The notes below the pieces were generated by a model. That model did no database searches, was not told where the DNA came from, and saw nothing but the letters and a program-made list of their open reading frames with translations. Both the position numbers and the translations under genes were made by a program. Shown piece by piece: positions 26,269-35,668 of a DNA stretch of 64,000 bases; position 1 is the stretch's first letter, and each line of letters starts with the position of its first letter. The DNA comes from Bradyrhizobium sp. CSA207 (GTDB lineage: Bacteria > Pseudomonadota > Alphaproteobacteria > Rhizobiales > Xanthobacteraceae), in the NCBI RefSeq assembly GCF_029051685.1, contig NZ_JAACFT010000012.1, positions 124,001 to 188,000 of the forward strand. Reading direction: 5' to 3'.

Positions 26269-27732
26269 TTAAATCAACCGCACGCCGGAGATCGCCGACT
26301 TCAGCCAGCGCAGCGCTTGCGGCGGCTGGACGGCGAGCGGGGCGACCGCGGCCTTTTCGGTGCGGCACTTTTCCAGCTCGGCGACGAAATCGGCGGACCA
26401 TTGCTGGATGGTGTGGCCGCGCAGCTTCTTCATCATCGCGTCCCAGCGCATCTTGCGCTCGGTGAGCGGCATCGCGGCAGCGACCGCGATCGTGCGCGCC
26501 ATGCCGTCGATGTCGTGCGGATTGACCAGCAACGCGGTGTCGAGCTCGTTGGCGGCGCCGGCGAATTTCGACAGCACCAGCACGCCGGGATCCGCCGGGT
26601 TTTGGGCGGCGACATATTCCTTGGCAACGAGGTTCATGCCGTCATGTAGCGGCGTCACCACGCCGATCTGCGCGGTGCGATAGAGACCCGCGAGCACGGT
26701 CTGGCTGAAGCCCTTGTTGAGATAGCGGATCGGCGTCCAGTCGACCTCGCCATGGCGGCCGTTGACGTCGGTGACGAGGCGCGCGACCTCGTTCTGGAGA
26801 TTGCCATAGGCCTCGATGGCTCCGCGCGAGGGGTTAGCGATCTGCAGCAGCGAGATGCCGCGCGCGAGCTGCGGATAACTGGTCCAGAGTCGATCGAACG
26901 CGCTGATGCGATTGACGAGACCCTTGGAATAATCGAGCCGATCCACGCCGATCGCGAGCCGCTCGCCGTTGAGGCTGCGGCGCAGCCGCGATACGTCGGG
27001 ATGGGAGGCCGATTTCGCGGCATAGGCGGCGAACTTCTCGGCATCGATACCGATCGGAAATACCTGGCAGCGCGTGCGGCCATGCTGCGAGCTGACAATC
27101 CCATCCTCAATGGTGAGGCCGAGCTCGCCGCCGACATAACCCAGAAAATTCTCGCAATCCTCGTGGGTCTGGAAGCCGATGAGATCGTAGGCCAGCATCG
27201 CCGTGAGCAGCTCGCGATGATTTGGCACGCCCTGCATCACAGCGGTCACGGGCCACGGCGTGTGCAGGAAGAAGCCGATCGGATCGTCGACGCCGAGGTC
27301 GCGCAGCTCCGCGCCGAGCGCGAGGAAATGATAATCCTGCACCCAGAACGCGGTCTTGGGCTTGCGGAAGCGCAACAAGGCGCGCGCCATGAAGGCGTTG
27401 ACCTCGCGATAGCTAAGATAGTCGTCCTGGGAAACGCGGATCAGATCGCTGCGCGAATGCAGCGCCGGCCACAGCGCCGAGTTGGCAAAGCCTTCGTAAT
27501 AGCCGCCATAATGCGCCGCAGGCAGATCCAGCGTCGCGATCGCGCCGGTGCCGAGCGCCTCGATCTCGGCGAACGGTTCCTTCTGATGGCCGTCGCGCAC
27601 GCGGCCGGAGGACCCCACCCAGATCGCTCCCGAATGTTCCACGACCGGAAGCAAGGCCGCAGCCAAGCCCCCCGTCATGGGTTCGTTAGGTTTGCCGCGC
27701 GCAACACGATTTGAAACGACGACTAAGTTCAC
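26269..27732 (-). CDS. otsA: Trehalose-6-phosphate synthase
   Basis: OtsA (GT20) joins UDP-glucose and glucose-6-phosphate to trehalose-6-phosphate for osmotic and desiccation protection. The 487-residue product shows LVVVSNRVARG and TGGLAAAL at the N-terminus, FWVQDYHFLALG, FFLHTPWP, the donor-site GVDRLDYSKGL (Arg and Lys), and TPLHDGMNLVAKEYVA with the Asp and Glu of the C-terminal half. An in-frame ATG exists at 27753, but AGGAGG lies inside that extension and directs GTG 27732. It is downstream of otsB with a 242-base gap. Confidence 0.94.
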   Translation of the reverse strand: MNLVVVSNRVARGKPNEPMTGGLAAALLPVVEHSGAIWVGSSGRVRDGHQKEPFAEIEALGTGAIATLDLPAAHYGGYYEGFANSALWPALHSRSDLIRVSQDDYLSYREVNAFMARALLRFRKPKTAFWVQDYHFLALGAELRDLGVDDPIGFFLHTPWPVTAVMQGVPNHRELLTAMLAYDLIGFQTHEDCENFLGYVGGELGLTIEDGIVSSQHGRTRCQVFPIGIDAEKFAAYAAKSASHPDVSRLRRSLNGERLAIGVDRLDYSKGLVNRISAFDRLWTSYPQLARGISLLQIANPSRGAIEAYGNLQNEVARLVTDVNGRHGEVDWTPIRYLNKGFSQTVLAGLYRTAQIGVVTPLHDGMNLVAKEYVAAQNPADPGVLVLSKFAGAANELDTALLVNPHDIDGMARTIAVAAAMPLTERKMRWDAMMKKLRGHTIQQWSADFVAELEKCRTEKAAVAPLAVQPPQALRWLKSAISGVRLI

Positions 27733-27899
27733 AGGTCGTCCCCTCCTGTTCATTCCACCCCGTTTAACTGATGTTCATCAATATGGTTCCTGATCATCGT
27801 TTCAACCAATTGAAACCAAAATCGGGCGAGCACGTTGGAACCGGTTTGGCTCGCGGAACCCCTGGATTCTGCTGCAAGAACAGAGTTTGCGGGCTATAT

Positions 27900-27924
27900 C
27901 GCGCAGCACGGATTGTGCTGCGCG
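27900..27924 (-). other. Strong hairpin between otsB and otsA
   Basis: A perfect 10-bp stem, CGCGCAGCAC (27900-27909) with GTGCTGCGCG (27915-27924), closes a 5-base loop. On the minus strand it is followed by ATATAG, not a T-run. It could be an attenuator, an RNA-processing hairpin or a partial terminator setting the otsB to otsA ratio. The rest of the 242-base gap holds nothing recognisable besides the otsA ribosome binding site. Confidence 0.5.
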
Positions 27925-27974
27925 ACGGAACTGTGCCGCTCGCATTGTGTCTACCGCCTGGTTCCGCCTTGCTT

Positions 27975-28799
27975 TTACCTGGCGTCGTCCAGCAGACGCG
28001 CGAGAAACTCACGCACATCGCTCGGCGCATCGAAGTGACCGTCGACGCCGATGACACGACGCCCGACCGAGAAGGCGAGCCCGTTCATGTCAGGCATGAT
28101 TGCGAACACAGTTTCATCGGTGACGTCGTCGCCGATGAAGATCGGGCGGCGCCCCCTGAACGGATCATGGTTCAAGAGTTCCCGCACGCCGGTCGCCTTG
28201 GTGAAGCCGGAATGCTTGATCTCGCAGACGAACTTGCCGGGCAGCACCTCGATCGGCGCGTTGGGCAGGTCGGCGCGGATCAGCGAGACGGCCTCGAAGA
28301 TCGCCTTCTCCGCGTGCGGCGCGAGGCGATAATGCAGCGCCAGCGAATAGCCCTTGTCCTCGAGCAGAATGCCGGGGCTGAGCTTCGCGATCGCGGCGAG
28401 ACGCCGCTTCAATTCCTTGTCCATCGGCGGGGCGTGCGCGGCCGCGGCTTCATTGTCCACCGACAAGCGCATTTCCGCACCGTGACCACCGACCGCGCGG
28501 TAGACATCAGGCGCGAAGATCAGGTCGATGTCGTTGAGCGAGCGGCCGCTGACCAGCGCCAGCGCGCCTGACGTGCGTTCGACCAGCCGGTTGAGGGTGT
28601 TCGATAGCCCCGGCGGCACCCAGACCTCGCGCGGCGTCGGCATCAGTTCGAGCAGCGTGCCGTCGATGTCGAGCAGGATCGCGATCTCGTCGAGATGCGG
28701 CACCAGCGCATGCGGCACCGGTACAGCGTCCGGCTTTTCGCTGTCGTCGCTCATGGTTCGTTCATCGACCATCTGCATTTCCGCAAGTTCCGATTTCAT
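27975..28799 (-). CDS. otsB: Trehalose-6-phosphate phosphatase
   Basis: OtsB removes the phosphate from trehalose-6-phosphate. The 274-residue HAD-family enzyme has motif I LLDIDGTLLEL (nucleophile and acid Asp at about residues 44 and 46), motif II ALVSGRSL, a cap with VGGHGAEMR, and motif IV FIGDDVTDETVF. The first 35 residues are a poorly conserved extension. GGAG lies eight bases before ATG 28799, overlapping the last codons of the upstream MFS gene, which ends only 3 bases away, so translation is probably coupled. Confidence 0.93.
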   Translation of the reverse strand: MKSELAEMQMVDERTMSDDSEKPDAVPVPHALVPHLDEIAILLDIDGTLLELMPTPREVWVPPGLSNTLNRLVERTSGALALVSGRSLNDIDLIFAPDVYRAVGGHGAEMRLSVDNEAAAAHAPPMDKELKRRLAAIAKLSPGILLEDKGYSLALHYRLAPHAEKAIFEAVSLIRADLPNAPIEVLPGKFVCEIKHSGFTKATGVRELLNHDPFRGRRPIFIGDDVTDETVFAIMPDMNGLAFSVGRRVIGVDGHFDAPSDVREFLARLLDDAR

Positions 28800-28802
28800 A
28801 GC

Positions 28803-30293
28803 TTACTCCATAATAGAGGCGAGCGGCCGGGCGATTTCTTCGAGCGATTTGCGCTCCGCGGAGACGGCATAGCGCCACGCCACGATCGCGGCCGCGATCA
28901 TCAGTGCTGCCCCCAGCAAATAGCCAGCGAACACGCTGGTCCGTGATCCCGTGTCGATCAACGCGCCGAACAGCGCCGGCCCGATCACGCCGCCGATGCC
29001 GGTGCCGACCGCGTAGAACACCGCGATCGCCAGTGCGCGGACTTCCAGCGGAAAGTTCTCGCTGACGGTGAGATAGGCGGCGCTCGCCGCAGGCGAGGCG
29101 AAGAAGAAGATCACCATCCAGGCGATGGTCTGTCCTTGCGCGCTCAGTGCGCCGATCGAGAACAGAAAACCGGACAGCGCCAGCAGCAAGCCGGAAACGC
29201 CATAGGTGAACATGATCATGGTGCGGCGGCCGAACGTATCGAACAGGCGGCCGAGCAGCAGCGGGCCGAGGAAGTTTCCGGCGGCAAAGGGCAGCAGATA
29301 CCAGCCGACATGATCGGCGCTGATGCCGTAGAAATCGGTCAGCACCAACGCAAAGGTGAAGAAGATCGCGTTGTAGAAGAAGGCCTGCGCGACCATCAGC
29401 ATCAGGCCGACCATCGCCCGCCGGCGATAGGTGACGAACAGCGTGTGCACGACTTCACGGATCGGCGTGTGATCGCGCATCTTCAGGCGGATCTTCACGA
29501 AGCCGACGTCGCGACCGTCCTGCCTATCTCCGACCACCGATCGCTCGATCTCGTCGACAATTTCATGAGCCCGGTCGGGGCGGCCGTGGATCATCAGCCA
29601 GCGCGGACTTTCCGGGATCCACATCCGCATCAACAGCACGACGAGACCGGTGGCCGCTCCGATCAGGTAGGCGAGGCGCCAGCCGAGATCCGGTCCGATT
29701 GTTGCGGGGTCGAGCAGCACGATGGCGGCCACTGCGCCCATCGCGGCGCCGATCCAGAAACTTCCATTAATGATGAGATCGGTCCAGCCGCGATAGCGCG
29801 CCGGCACCAGTTCCTGGATGGTCGAGTTGATCGCGGTGTATTCGCCGCCGATGCCGGCGCCGGTGAGAAAACGGAACAGCGCGTAGCTCGCGATGTCCCA
29901 GGACAGCGCGGTCGCGGCGGTCGCCGACAGATAGAGCGCGAGCGTGATGAAGAACAGCTTCTTGCGACCGATCCGGTCAGTGAGCCAACCGAAGCCGAGC
30001 GCGCCGAGCACCGCGCCGGCGAGATAGGCGGAGTTTGCGACGCCGAGATCGAGATTGGTGAAATGCAGCGCCGGGCTCTGCTTCAGCGCGCCGGATAGCG
30101 CACCGGCGAGCGTCACCTCGAGGCCGTCGAGGATCCAGGTGATGCCGAGCGCCAGCACGACGCGGGTGTGAAAACCGCTCCACGGCAGGGCATCGAGCCG
30201 TGACGGAATGCTGGTCTCGACGATGCGCTCCGCCGCGACTACCGCTGCGACCGAAGGACCAGGATTCAGCGCTGGGCTTTGCTGCAATTCCAT
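28803..30293 (-). CDS. MFS transporter, sugar-porter-like, upstream of otsB
   Basis: The protein has twelve predicted membrane segments. It shows the motif GWLTDRIGRKKLFF between helices 2 and 3, GAGIGGEYTAINSTIQELVPARYRG (sugar-porter/metabolite-symporter type; helix 4 to 5), PESPRWLMIHGRPDRA after helix 6, and LFDTFGRRTMIM in the second half. ATG 30293 gives 496 residues and starts just before a variable cytosolic N-terminus; the frame is open to 30470 and the start is uncertain. It is tightly linked to otsB. Its substrate is unknown; trehalose or an osmolyte is only a guess from position. Confidence 0.82.
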   Translation of the reverse strand: MELQQSPALNPGPSVAAVVAAERIVETSIPSRLDALPWSGFHTRVVLALGITWILDGLEVTLAGALSGALKQSPALHFTNLDLGVANSAYLAGAVLGALGFGWLTDRIGRKKLFFITLALYLSATAATALSWDIASYALFRFLTGAGIGGEYTAINSTIQELVPARYRGWTDLIINGSFWIGAAMGAVAAIVLLDPATIGPDLGWRLAYLIGAATGLVVLLMRMWIPESPRWLMIHGRPDRAHEIVDEIERSVVGDRQDGRDVGFVKIRLKMRDHTPIREVVHTLFVTYRRRAMVGLMLMVAQAFFYNAIFFTFALVLTDFYGISADHVGWYLLPFAAGNFLGPLLLGRLFDTFGRRTMIMFTYGVSGLLLALSGFLFSIGALSAQGQTIAWMVIFFFASPAASAAYLTVSENFPLEVRALAIAVFYAVGTGIGGVIGPALFGALIDTGSRTSVFAGYLLGAALMIAAAIVAWRYAVSAERKSLEEIARPLASIME

Positions 30294-30468
30294 CGCGTTG
30301 TTGCGTCTGACCAATACCACGTTGCACGCGACGTGGACCAATTCGATCCGATCAAGAGGGTGCGGCATTCCGTCTGCCACCCGCGACAACGCCTGCAGCG
30401 ATGGCAAGTTCCCTTGGGAACACCGCCCGGGCTCGTCCGTTTCCGGTGGAGCCGCAAGGAGTTGACGC

Positions 30469-30870
30469 ATGGCTCAAGTCAGAAAGACGACACATTCTCG
30501 CAAAACCGGATCGCGCAAAGCCGGATCGCGAAAGACGGCTCGGCGGAAGACCAGCGCGCGGAGCAGCGCCACCACGCGCAAGACCTCGAAACGTGGTGCG
30601 CCGAAGCGCTGGTCGCAGCGCGTCACAAGAGAAAGCGACGCGCTCGACCTGAAGCGCGGGGTATTCAAGCTGACGAGCCCGAAGAGAATTGCAGCATCGT
30701 TGAAGCGCTCGGCCGAGCACAGCTCACGCCGCAAGACCGGCGCCTATCGCTCGGCGCTGTCGATGCTGACGTTCTACATCAATCGTGCGGGGACGACGCT
30801 GCCAAAGGCGCAGCGAACACGATTGGAGCGCGCCAAGGTGGAGCTGAAGCGGGCGTTCGGGAGAGAGTGA
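30469..30870 (+). CDS. DUF3175 protein with a basic N-terminal tail
   Basis: The 133-residue protein has a Lys/Arg/Ser/Thr-rich tail (about residues 5-47, repeated RKTGSRKAGSRKT) followed by the DUF3175 core: KRWSQRVTRESDALDLKRGV, FKLTSPKRIAASLKRSAE, and AYRSALSMLTFYINRAG. The function of the family is not known; its high charge suggests nucleic acid binding. AAGGAG eight bases upstream supports ATG 30469. It is divergent from the MFS-otsBA operon. DUF3175 genes often lie near general stress genes in rhizobia, as I recall. Confidence 0.85.
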   Translation: MAQVRKTTHSRKTGSRKAGSRKTARRKTSARSSATTRKTSKRGAPKRWSQRVTRESDALDLKRGVFKLTSPKRIAASLKRSAEHSSRRKTGAYRSALSMLTFYINRAGTTLPKAQRTRLERAKVELKRAFGRE

Positions 30871-30880
30871 TATCTATCCG

Positions 30881-31031
30881 CTCGTCGTCCCGGCCTAGTG
30901 CGCAATTGCGCACGGGGGGCCGGGACCCATACCGCGGAATCTATCGATTGCGGATGGTAGCAGTGCCGGACCACGAATCTTCGCCAAACCACGTCCTGTG
31001 GTTATGGATCCCGGCCTGCGCCGGGACGACA
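30881..31031. repeat. Palindromic intergenic repeat, family E, copy 1
   Basis: The outer arms CTCGTCGTCCCGGCC and GGCCTGCGCCGGGACGAC enclose a core with CCAAACCACGTCCTGTGGTT and ATGGATCCCGG. The reverse complement of this element aligns with copy 2 (40753-40922) through CCGGGATCCATAACCACAGG. It lies between the DUF3175 gene and the 3' end of a chemoreceptor gene. Confidence 0.85.
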
Positions 31032-31045
31032 GCGGAGAGTGAGGC

Positions 31046-32130
31046 GACAGCGAGCGCCTAACGCGCAGCGAATGCTTACGCCGCCCTGATATTCGCCATG
31101 AAGCGGTCGAGTTCGGCGCGCAGGCGGGTGCTTTCGGACGATAGCGTCTTGGCCGAGTTCAGCACCTCTTCCGAGGCCGAGCCGGTCTCGGCGGCGCCGC
31201 GGTTGACCTGGCCGATGTCGGTGGCCGCGGTCTGGGTGCCCTGCGCGACGGTCTGGACGCTGCGGGCGATCTCCTGGGTGGCGGCCCCCTGCTGCTCGAC
31301 GGCGCTGGCGATCGAGGTCGCGATCGACGAAATCTGGCCGATCGTGGCGCCGATCTCCTTGATCGCGGCGACCGATTCGGCCGTTGCTCCCTGCATCCCC
31401 GCGATGTGCGAGGAAATCTCATCCGTCGCCTTCGCGGTCTGGCTCGCCAGCGACTTCACTTCGCTGGCAACCACCGCAAAGCCGCGGCCGGCCTCGCCGG
31501 CGCGCGCCGCCTCGATGGTGGCGTTCAGCGCCAACAGGTTGGTCTGCTCGGCGATCGCCGTGATCAGCTTGACGACCTCGCCGATCTGCTGGGCGGCATG
31601 CGAGAGCTTGCCGATCCGGCTGTCGGTTTCCTTGGCCTGCCCGACCGCGGCCTCGGCGATGCGGCTGGAATCGCGGACCTGGCGGCCGATCTCCTCGACC
31701 GAGGCCGACAGCTCTTCCGTCGCGGTTGCGACGGACTGCATGTTGGATGAGGCCTGCTCGGAGACGTCGGCGACCTGGCTGGACAGGCTCTGCGTGGTCT
31801 CCGCGGTACGGGTCAGCGTCGACGCCGCCGATTCGAGCTGCACGGCCGAGGCTGAGACGTTGGAGACGATGGCGCCGACCGCGCTCTCAAAATCATCGGC
31901 AAACCGAATCAGCTCGGAGCGGCGGCTTGCGGCCTGCTCCTTGTTCTGGGCTTCGCTGGCGGCGGCATCGCGTTCGGCTTTCGCCACCGCCTGAACCTTG
32001 AATTCTTCCACCGCGCCGGCCATCTCGCCGATCTCGTCCTTGCGGCCGAGACCGGGCAGCACCACGTCGAAATTGCCCGAGGCCAGCTCGCGCATCGCCT
32101 TGCACATCGCGATCATCGGACGCGAGATGC
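31046..32130. repeat. Direct repeat of about 1.08 kb, copy 1 (chemoreceptor 3' half)
   Basis: This stretch matches 33267-34351 at a constant offset of 2221 bases with very few differences (for example around 31846-31855, GCCGAGGCTG against GCGGAGGCCG). Identity begins in the non-coding GCGAGCGCCTAACGCGC before the stop codon, drops for about 15 bases around 31063-31074, and then continues through the signalling and HAMP part of the gene. It fades near 32130. Confidence 0.92.
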
Positions 32131-33124
32131 CGTTGCCGAGCATCCAGGCCAGCACGGCGCCGATGGCAAGGCCACCCAGCGCCAGCATCAGCATCAGCCG
32201 CTCGGTCTCTCCGATCGTCGCATTGGCGCTGGCCTCGATGCGTTGCTGATCGGCGGTCAACTCCGACCGCAGCTCGGCCGAGAGCTTGAGGATGGACGTC
32301 GCCGTCTTGGTCATCTCGCCGTTCAGCTTGACGATGATCTTCACGTTCTCCGACAGCTTGGTGAAGGAGGTGCGGTACTGCTTCAGGAGATTGCCGATCT
32401 CGGTGACGCGATCGGTGATCTTCTGGTCGTTCGCATAGATCGAGACCAGCAGGGTCTCCAGGAACTTGACGCGCGCGATCACGCCATCGGCGGTCTTCGG
32501 CTCCGGCTTGGCGACGAAGGCGCCGACCGAGGTCGAGACCGCGAGATATTGCGAGGTGATGTCCTTGACCGTGGTCTGGACGGACGCAAGCCCCGCCAGC
32601 GCCGCGGTGTCGGCGAGATCGTCGAACTTGAAGCGGATCTTGTTGCCGACGCTGTTCAGCTCGTCGCTTGCGATCTTGTTGTTTTCGCGCGTCAGCGTGA
32701 TGATCTCTCCGAACACCTTCGTGAAGCGCTGGAAATCGGCCTCGAGTTTGCCGACCTGCTCGCGCCGCGCCGCGCCGGTTGTGGCGGACATCGACTTCGA
32801 GATCGCCGTCTTCAGATTCTCTTCGGCCGCCTTGGCCGCGGTCTCGTCGTCCGTCGCGCCGGTCAGCGTGTAGGCCCTTGCCAGTCCTTGATAGGCGACG
32901 AGCTCGCGATCGACGGTCCGCGCCAGATCGGCTTCCGACACGCTGGTGCGGTAGGAGGCCACGGCGCTCGCGATTCGCTCGAAGCCGAAATAGGCGAAGG
33001 CCATGCTGACGGCCAGAATGGCGAGCACCGCCACGAAGCCGAGGATGATTTTTGCGCGAAACCGCAAGGTGAGCAGCTTCGCTTTGTTGTTCGGCTTAGA
33101 CATGACAGTAGACTTGGCAGACAT
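31076..33124 (-). CDS. Methyl-accepting chemotaxis protein, copy 1
   Basis: The 682-residue inner-membrane chemoreceptor has one helix near [20 protein letters not shown], a periplasmic all-helical sensor of about 240 residues (HBM-like by length and heptad pattern; ligand unknown), a second helix [19 protein letters not shown], a HAMP domain and a long coiled-coil MA domain. The MA tip reads [20 protein letters not shown]. There is no CheB/CheR-docking pentapeptide at the C-terminus (ends FMANIRAA). The start was set by analogy with its paralogue. The 3' half is nearly identical to that of the neighbouring receptor. Confidence 0.92.
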   Translation of the reverse strand: MSAKSTVMSKPNNKAKLLTLRFRAKIILGFVAVLAILAVSMAFAYFGFERIASAVASYRTSVSEADLARTVDRELVAYQGLARAYTLTGATDDETAAKAAEENLKTAISKSMSATTGAARREQVGKLEADFQRFTKVFGEIITLTRENNKIASDELNSVGNKIRFKFDDLADTAALAGLASVQTTVKDITSQYLAVSTSVGAFVAKPEPKTADGVIARVKFLETLLVSIYANDQKITDRVTEIGNLLKQYRTSFTKLSENVKIIVKLNGEMTKTATSILKLSAELRSELTADQQRIEASANATIGETERLMLMLALGGLAIGAVLAWMLGNGISRPMIAMCKAMRELASGNFDVVLPGLGRKDEIGEMAGAVEEFKVQAVAKAERDAAASEAQNKEQAASRRSELIRFADDFESAVGAIVSNVSASAVQLESAASTLTRTAETTQSLSSQVADVSEQASSNMQSVATATEELSASVEEIGRQVRDSSRIAEAAVGQAKETDSRIGKLSHAAQQIGEVVKLITAIAEQTNLLALNATIEAARAGEAGRGFAVVASEVKSLASQTAKATDEISSHIAGMQGATAESVAAIKEIGATIGQISSIATSIASAVEQQGAATQEIARSVQTVAQGTQTAATDIGQVNRGAAETGSASEEVLNSAKTLSSESTRLRAELDRFMANIRAA

Positions 33125-33210
33125 TCCCCCACCCCATTCCATTTGCGGAAAACCAGGCGCAGCCCGGAAGCAGCCCGCTCCCTGACCCTCCGCCACGTTA
33201 CGGGGTAAAG

Positions 33211-33236
33211 GATAAGCGGCGGTAAATTTGTGGCGC
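33211..33236 (-). promoter_or_regulatory. Conserved upstream element of chemoreceptor 1
   Basis: On the minus strand this reads GCGCCACAAATTTACCGCCG then CTTATC. The second receptor gene has GCGCCGAATTTACCGCCCCT then TATC at 35416-35439. Both stand 80-112 bp before the start codon, within sequence that is otherwise not alike. It is likely a shared promoter or operator; it does not fit sigma-70, sigma-28 or sigma-54 consensus well. Confidence 0.5.
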
Positions 33237-33266
33237 CGCAACTCGCGGTTCGGTGATGCGGGGCGC

Positions 33267-34351
33267 AGCCGCGAGCGCCTAACGCGCGACGGACCGTTAC
33301 GCCGCCCTGATATTCGCCATGAAGCGGTCGAGTTCGGCGCGCAGGCGGGTGCTTTCGGACGATAGCGTCTTGGCCGAGTTCAGCACCTCTTCCGAGGCCG
33401 AGCCGGTCTCGGCGGCGCCGCGGTTGACCTGGCCGATGTCGGTGGCCGCGGTCTGGGTGCCCTGCGCGACGGTCTGGACGCTGCGGGCGATCTCCTGGGT
33501 GGCGGCCCCCTGCTGCTCGACGGCGCTGGCGATCGAGGTCGCGATCGACGAAATCTGGCCGATCGTGGCGCCGATCTCCTTGATCGCGGCGACCGATTCG
33601 GCCGTTGCTCCCTGCATCCCCGCGATGTGCGAGGAAATCTCATCCGTCGCCTTCGCGGTCTGGCTCGCCAGCGACTTCACTTCGCTGGCAACCACCGCAA
33701 AGCCGCGGCCGGCCTCGCCGGCGCGCGCCGCCTCGATGGTGGCGTTCAGCGCCAACAGGTTGGTCTGCTCGGCGATCGCCGTGATCAGCTTGACGACCTC
33801 GCCGATCTGCTGGGCGGCATGCGAGAGCTTGCCGATCCGGCTGTCGGTTTCCTTGGCCTGCCCGACCGCGGCCTCGGCGATGCGGCTGGAATCGCGGACC
33901 TGGCGGCCGATCTCCTCGACCGAGGCCGACAGCTCTTCCGTCGCGGTTGCGACGGACTGCATGTTGGATGAGGCCTGCTCGGAGACGTCGGCGACCTGGC
34001 TGGACAGGCTCTGCGTGGTCTCCGCGGTACGGGTCAGCGTCGACGCCGCCGATTCGAGCTGCACGGCGGAGGCCGAGACGTTGGAGACGATGGCGCCGAC
34101 CGCGCTCTCAAAATCATCGGCAAACCGAATCAGCTCGGAGCGGCGGCTTGCGGCCTGCTCCTTGTTCTGGGCTTCGCTGGCGGCGGCATCGCGTTCGGCT
34201 TTCGCCACCGCCTGAACCTTGAATTCTTCCACCGCGCCGGCCATCTCGCCGATCTCGTCCTTGCGGCCGAGACCCGGCAGCACGACGTCGAAATTGCCCG
34301 AGGCGAGCTCGCGCATCGCCTTGCACATCGCGATCATCGGACGCGAGATGC
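33267..34351. repeat. Direct repeat of about 1.08 kb, copy 2 (chemoreceptor 3' half)
   Basis: This is the partner of 31046-32130. The match covers the C-terminal 340 or so codons of both receptor genes and a few bases past the stop. The boundary near 34351 is at the HAMP/second membrane helix junction (ATCGGACGCGAGATGCC is the last long shared word). Confidence 0.92.
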
Positions 34352-35336
34352 CAGTGCCGAGCAGGAAGGCCAGGACGGCGCCCAGCAGCGTGCCGCCAAT
34401 GGCGAGCATCAGGACCAGGTGTTCGGTCTGCCCGATAGTTGCTTCCGACTCCGAATCCAGCCGCTGCTGTTCGGCGACGAGGTCCGCCTTCATGGCAGTC
34501 GCCCCCTGAAGGATCGCTCCCGCCGAGCCGCTCATCTCGGTGACGAGCTCATCGACCATCTTGGCGTTGGCGATCAGCTTCTCCAGCGCCTCACGGTAGG
34601 CCCTCAGCAGACCCTTGGCGTCCTTCAGCCCGACGACGATCTTGTCGTCCATGGAATAGACCGCGCCGAGCGAATTCTCGACGAATTTCAGCCGCGCCAG
34701 CGCACTGGACGCGATTGCCTGGTCCGACGTCAGCACGAAATTGGTCGCAGCCGAGCTTGCGGTCTGGAACTGGGCATTGACCTGCTTGGTGCCGAACTCG
34801 ATTGCCTGCGCCTCGGAATCGGAGGCGTTGTTGCCGATATCCTCGAGCTTGAACTTGAGGAGATTGGCATTGCGCGTGAGCTGATTCTGCAGCAGCAGCG
34901 CGCTGTCGCGCTTGGCCTGGAGCACCTTCGCGAAGGTCGCGGAGAAATTCGAAAACTCCTTGGCGAGCTTGTCCAGGCTTTCCTGCCGGGCCGACTTCTT
35001 GGCACTCTTGACCGCTTGGCCAATGGCGTTCTTCAGGCTGGCCTCGGCATCCAACGCTGTCTTGGCATCGTCCTCCTTGCCGGTGACGACGAAATATTTG
35101 ACCGCCGAGCGGTAGGCGAGCAGTTCGCGGTCGATATTGCGGGCGAGATCGGCCTCCGTGACGCTGCTGCGGTAGGACCCGACACCGGACGAGACCCGTT
35201 CGAAGCCGAAATAGGCGAACGCCATGCTGCCGGCGGAGATCACCAGCACCGCGGCAAAGCCGAGGATGATCTTGGCGCGGAACCTGAGGGTCGGAAATAT
35301 GGTGCGCTTTGACGGCGACGCGATACGCCCGGACAT
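33297..35336 (-). CDS. Methyl-accepting chemotaxis protein, copy 2
   Basis: The 679-residue chemoreceptor has the same layout as its downstream neighbour: a first membrane helix in [20 protein letters not shown], a helical periplasmic sensor of about 240 residues, a second helix [20 protein letters not shown], then HAMP and MA domains. The sensor is only moderately like copy 1 (shared [13 protein letters not shown] and RELLAY near the start, diverged later), so the ligands may differ. An upstream in-frame ATG at 35348 is also possible. The two genes are 172 bases apart, and each has its own upstream element. Confidence 0.92.
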   Translation of the reverse strand: MSGRIASPSKRTIFPTLRFRAKIILGFAAVLVISAGSMAFAYFGFERVSSGVGSYRSSVTEADLARNIDRELLAYRSAVKYFVVTGKEDDAKTALDAEASLKNAIGQAVKSAKKSARQESLDKLAKEFSNFSATFAKVLQAKRDSALLLQNQLTRNANLLKFKLEDIGNNASDSEAQAIEFGTKQVNAQFQTASSAATNFVLTSDQAIASSALARLKFVENSLGAVYSMDDKIVVGLKDAKGLLRAYREALEKLIANAKMVDELVTEMSGSAGAILQGATAMKADLVAEQQRLDSESEATIGQTEHLVLMLAIGGTLLGAVLAFLLGTGISRPMIAMCKAMRELASGNFDVVLPGLGRKDEIGEMAGAVEEFKVQAVAKAERDAAASEAQNKEQAASRRSELIRFADDFESAVGAIVSNVSASAVQLESAASTLTRTAETTQSLSSQVADVSEQASSNMQSVATATEELSASVEEIGRQVRDSSRIAEAAVGQAKETDSRIGKLSHAAQQIGEVVKLITAIAEQTNLLALNATIEAARAGEAGRGFAVVASEVKSLASQTAKATDEISSHIAGMQGATAESVAAIKEIGATIGQISSIATSIASAVEQQGAATQEIARSVQTVAQGTQTAATDIGQVNRGAAETGSASEEVLNSAKTLSSESTRLRAELDRFMANIRAA

Positions 35337-35668
35337 TCCAACCCCCATTTTTATGAACAGCCCCGGTCCGGAGGCGCCCCGCCCCCAACCCGATGCGCAA
35401 AACTAAGGCAGAATCGATAAGGGGCGGTAAATTCGGCGCACAAGTGCAATTTTTTGGCTTCATCAGCCGAAGACCGGGCGAGCGGGGGACGGGCGGCCGG
35501 CATCCGCGCCGGCGGTCCGTTTGGCCGACCCACCCGCGCAACTTATTGCGCGATCGTCGCGATCGATGACTTTTCCATGACCGGGGCGGCCAAAATCGTA
35601 GTTGCAAAGTTCCGGGTCGCTGGTCTCTAATTAGAAACAATCAAAATCAATCCCGGGAGGACTTCACC
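35337..35668. other. Gap between chemoreceptor 2 and coxS
   Basis: This 332-base divergent region holds the chemoreceptor upstream element (35416-35439), a GC-rich stretch, the palindrome CGATCGTCGCGATCG near 35556-35570 and the coxS ribosome binding site GGGAGG. An AT-rich patch (CTAATTAGAAACAATCAAAA, 35626-35645) just before coxS may be part of its promoter. No gene is seen. Confidence 0.5.
35416..35439 (-). promoter_or_regulatory. Conserved upstream element of chemoreceptor 2
   Basis: On the minus strand it reads GCGCCGAATTTACCGCCCCT then TATC, matching the element upstream of the first receptor gene (33211-33236) with a two-base length difference. It lies 80-103 bp before the start codon. 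Confidence 0.5.

Noticed and set aside
26269-27753. otsA start at ATG 27753
   Set aside because: AGGAGG lies within that extension and is placed for GTG 27732. The extra residues do not belong to the family.
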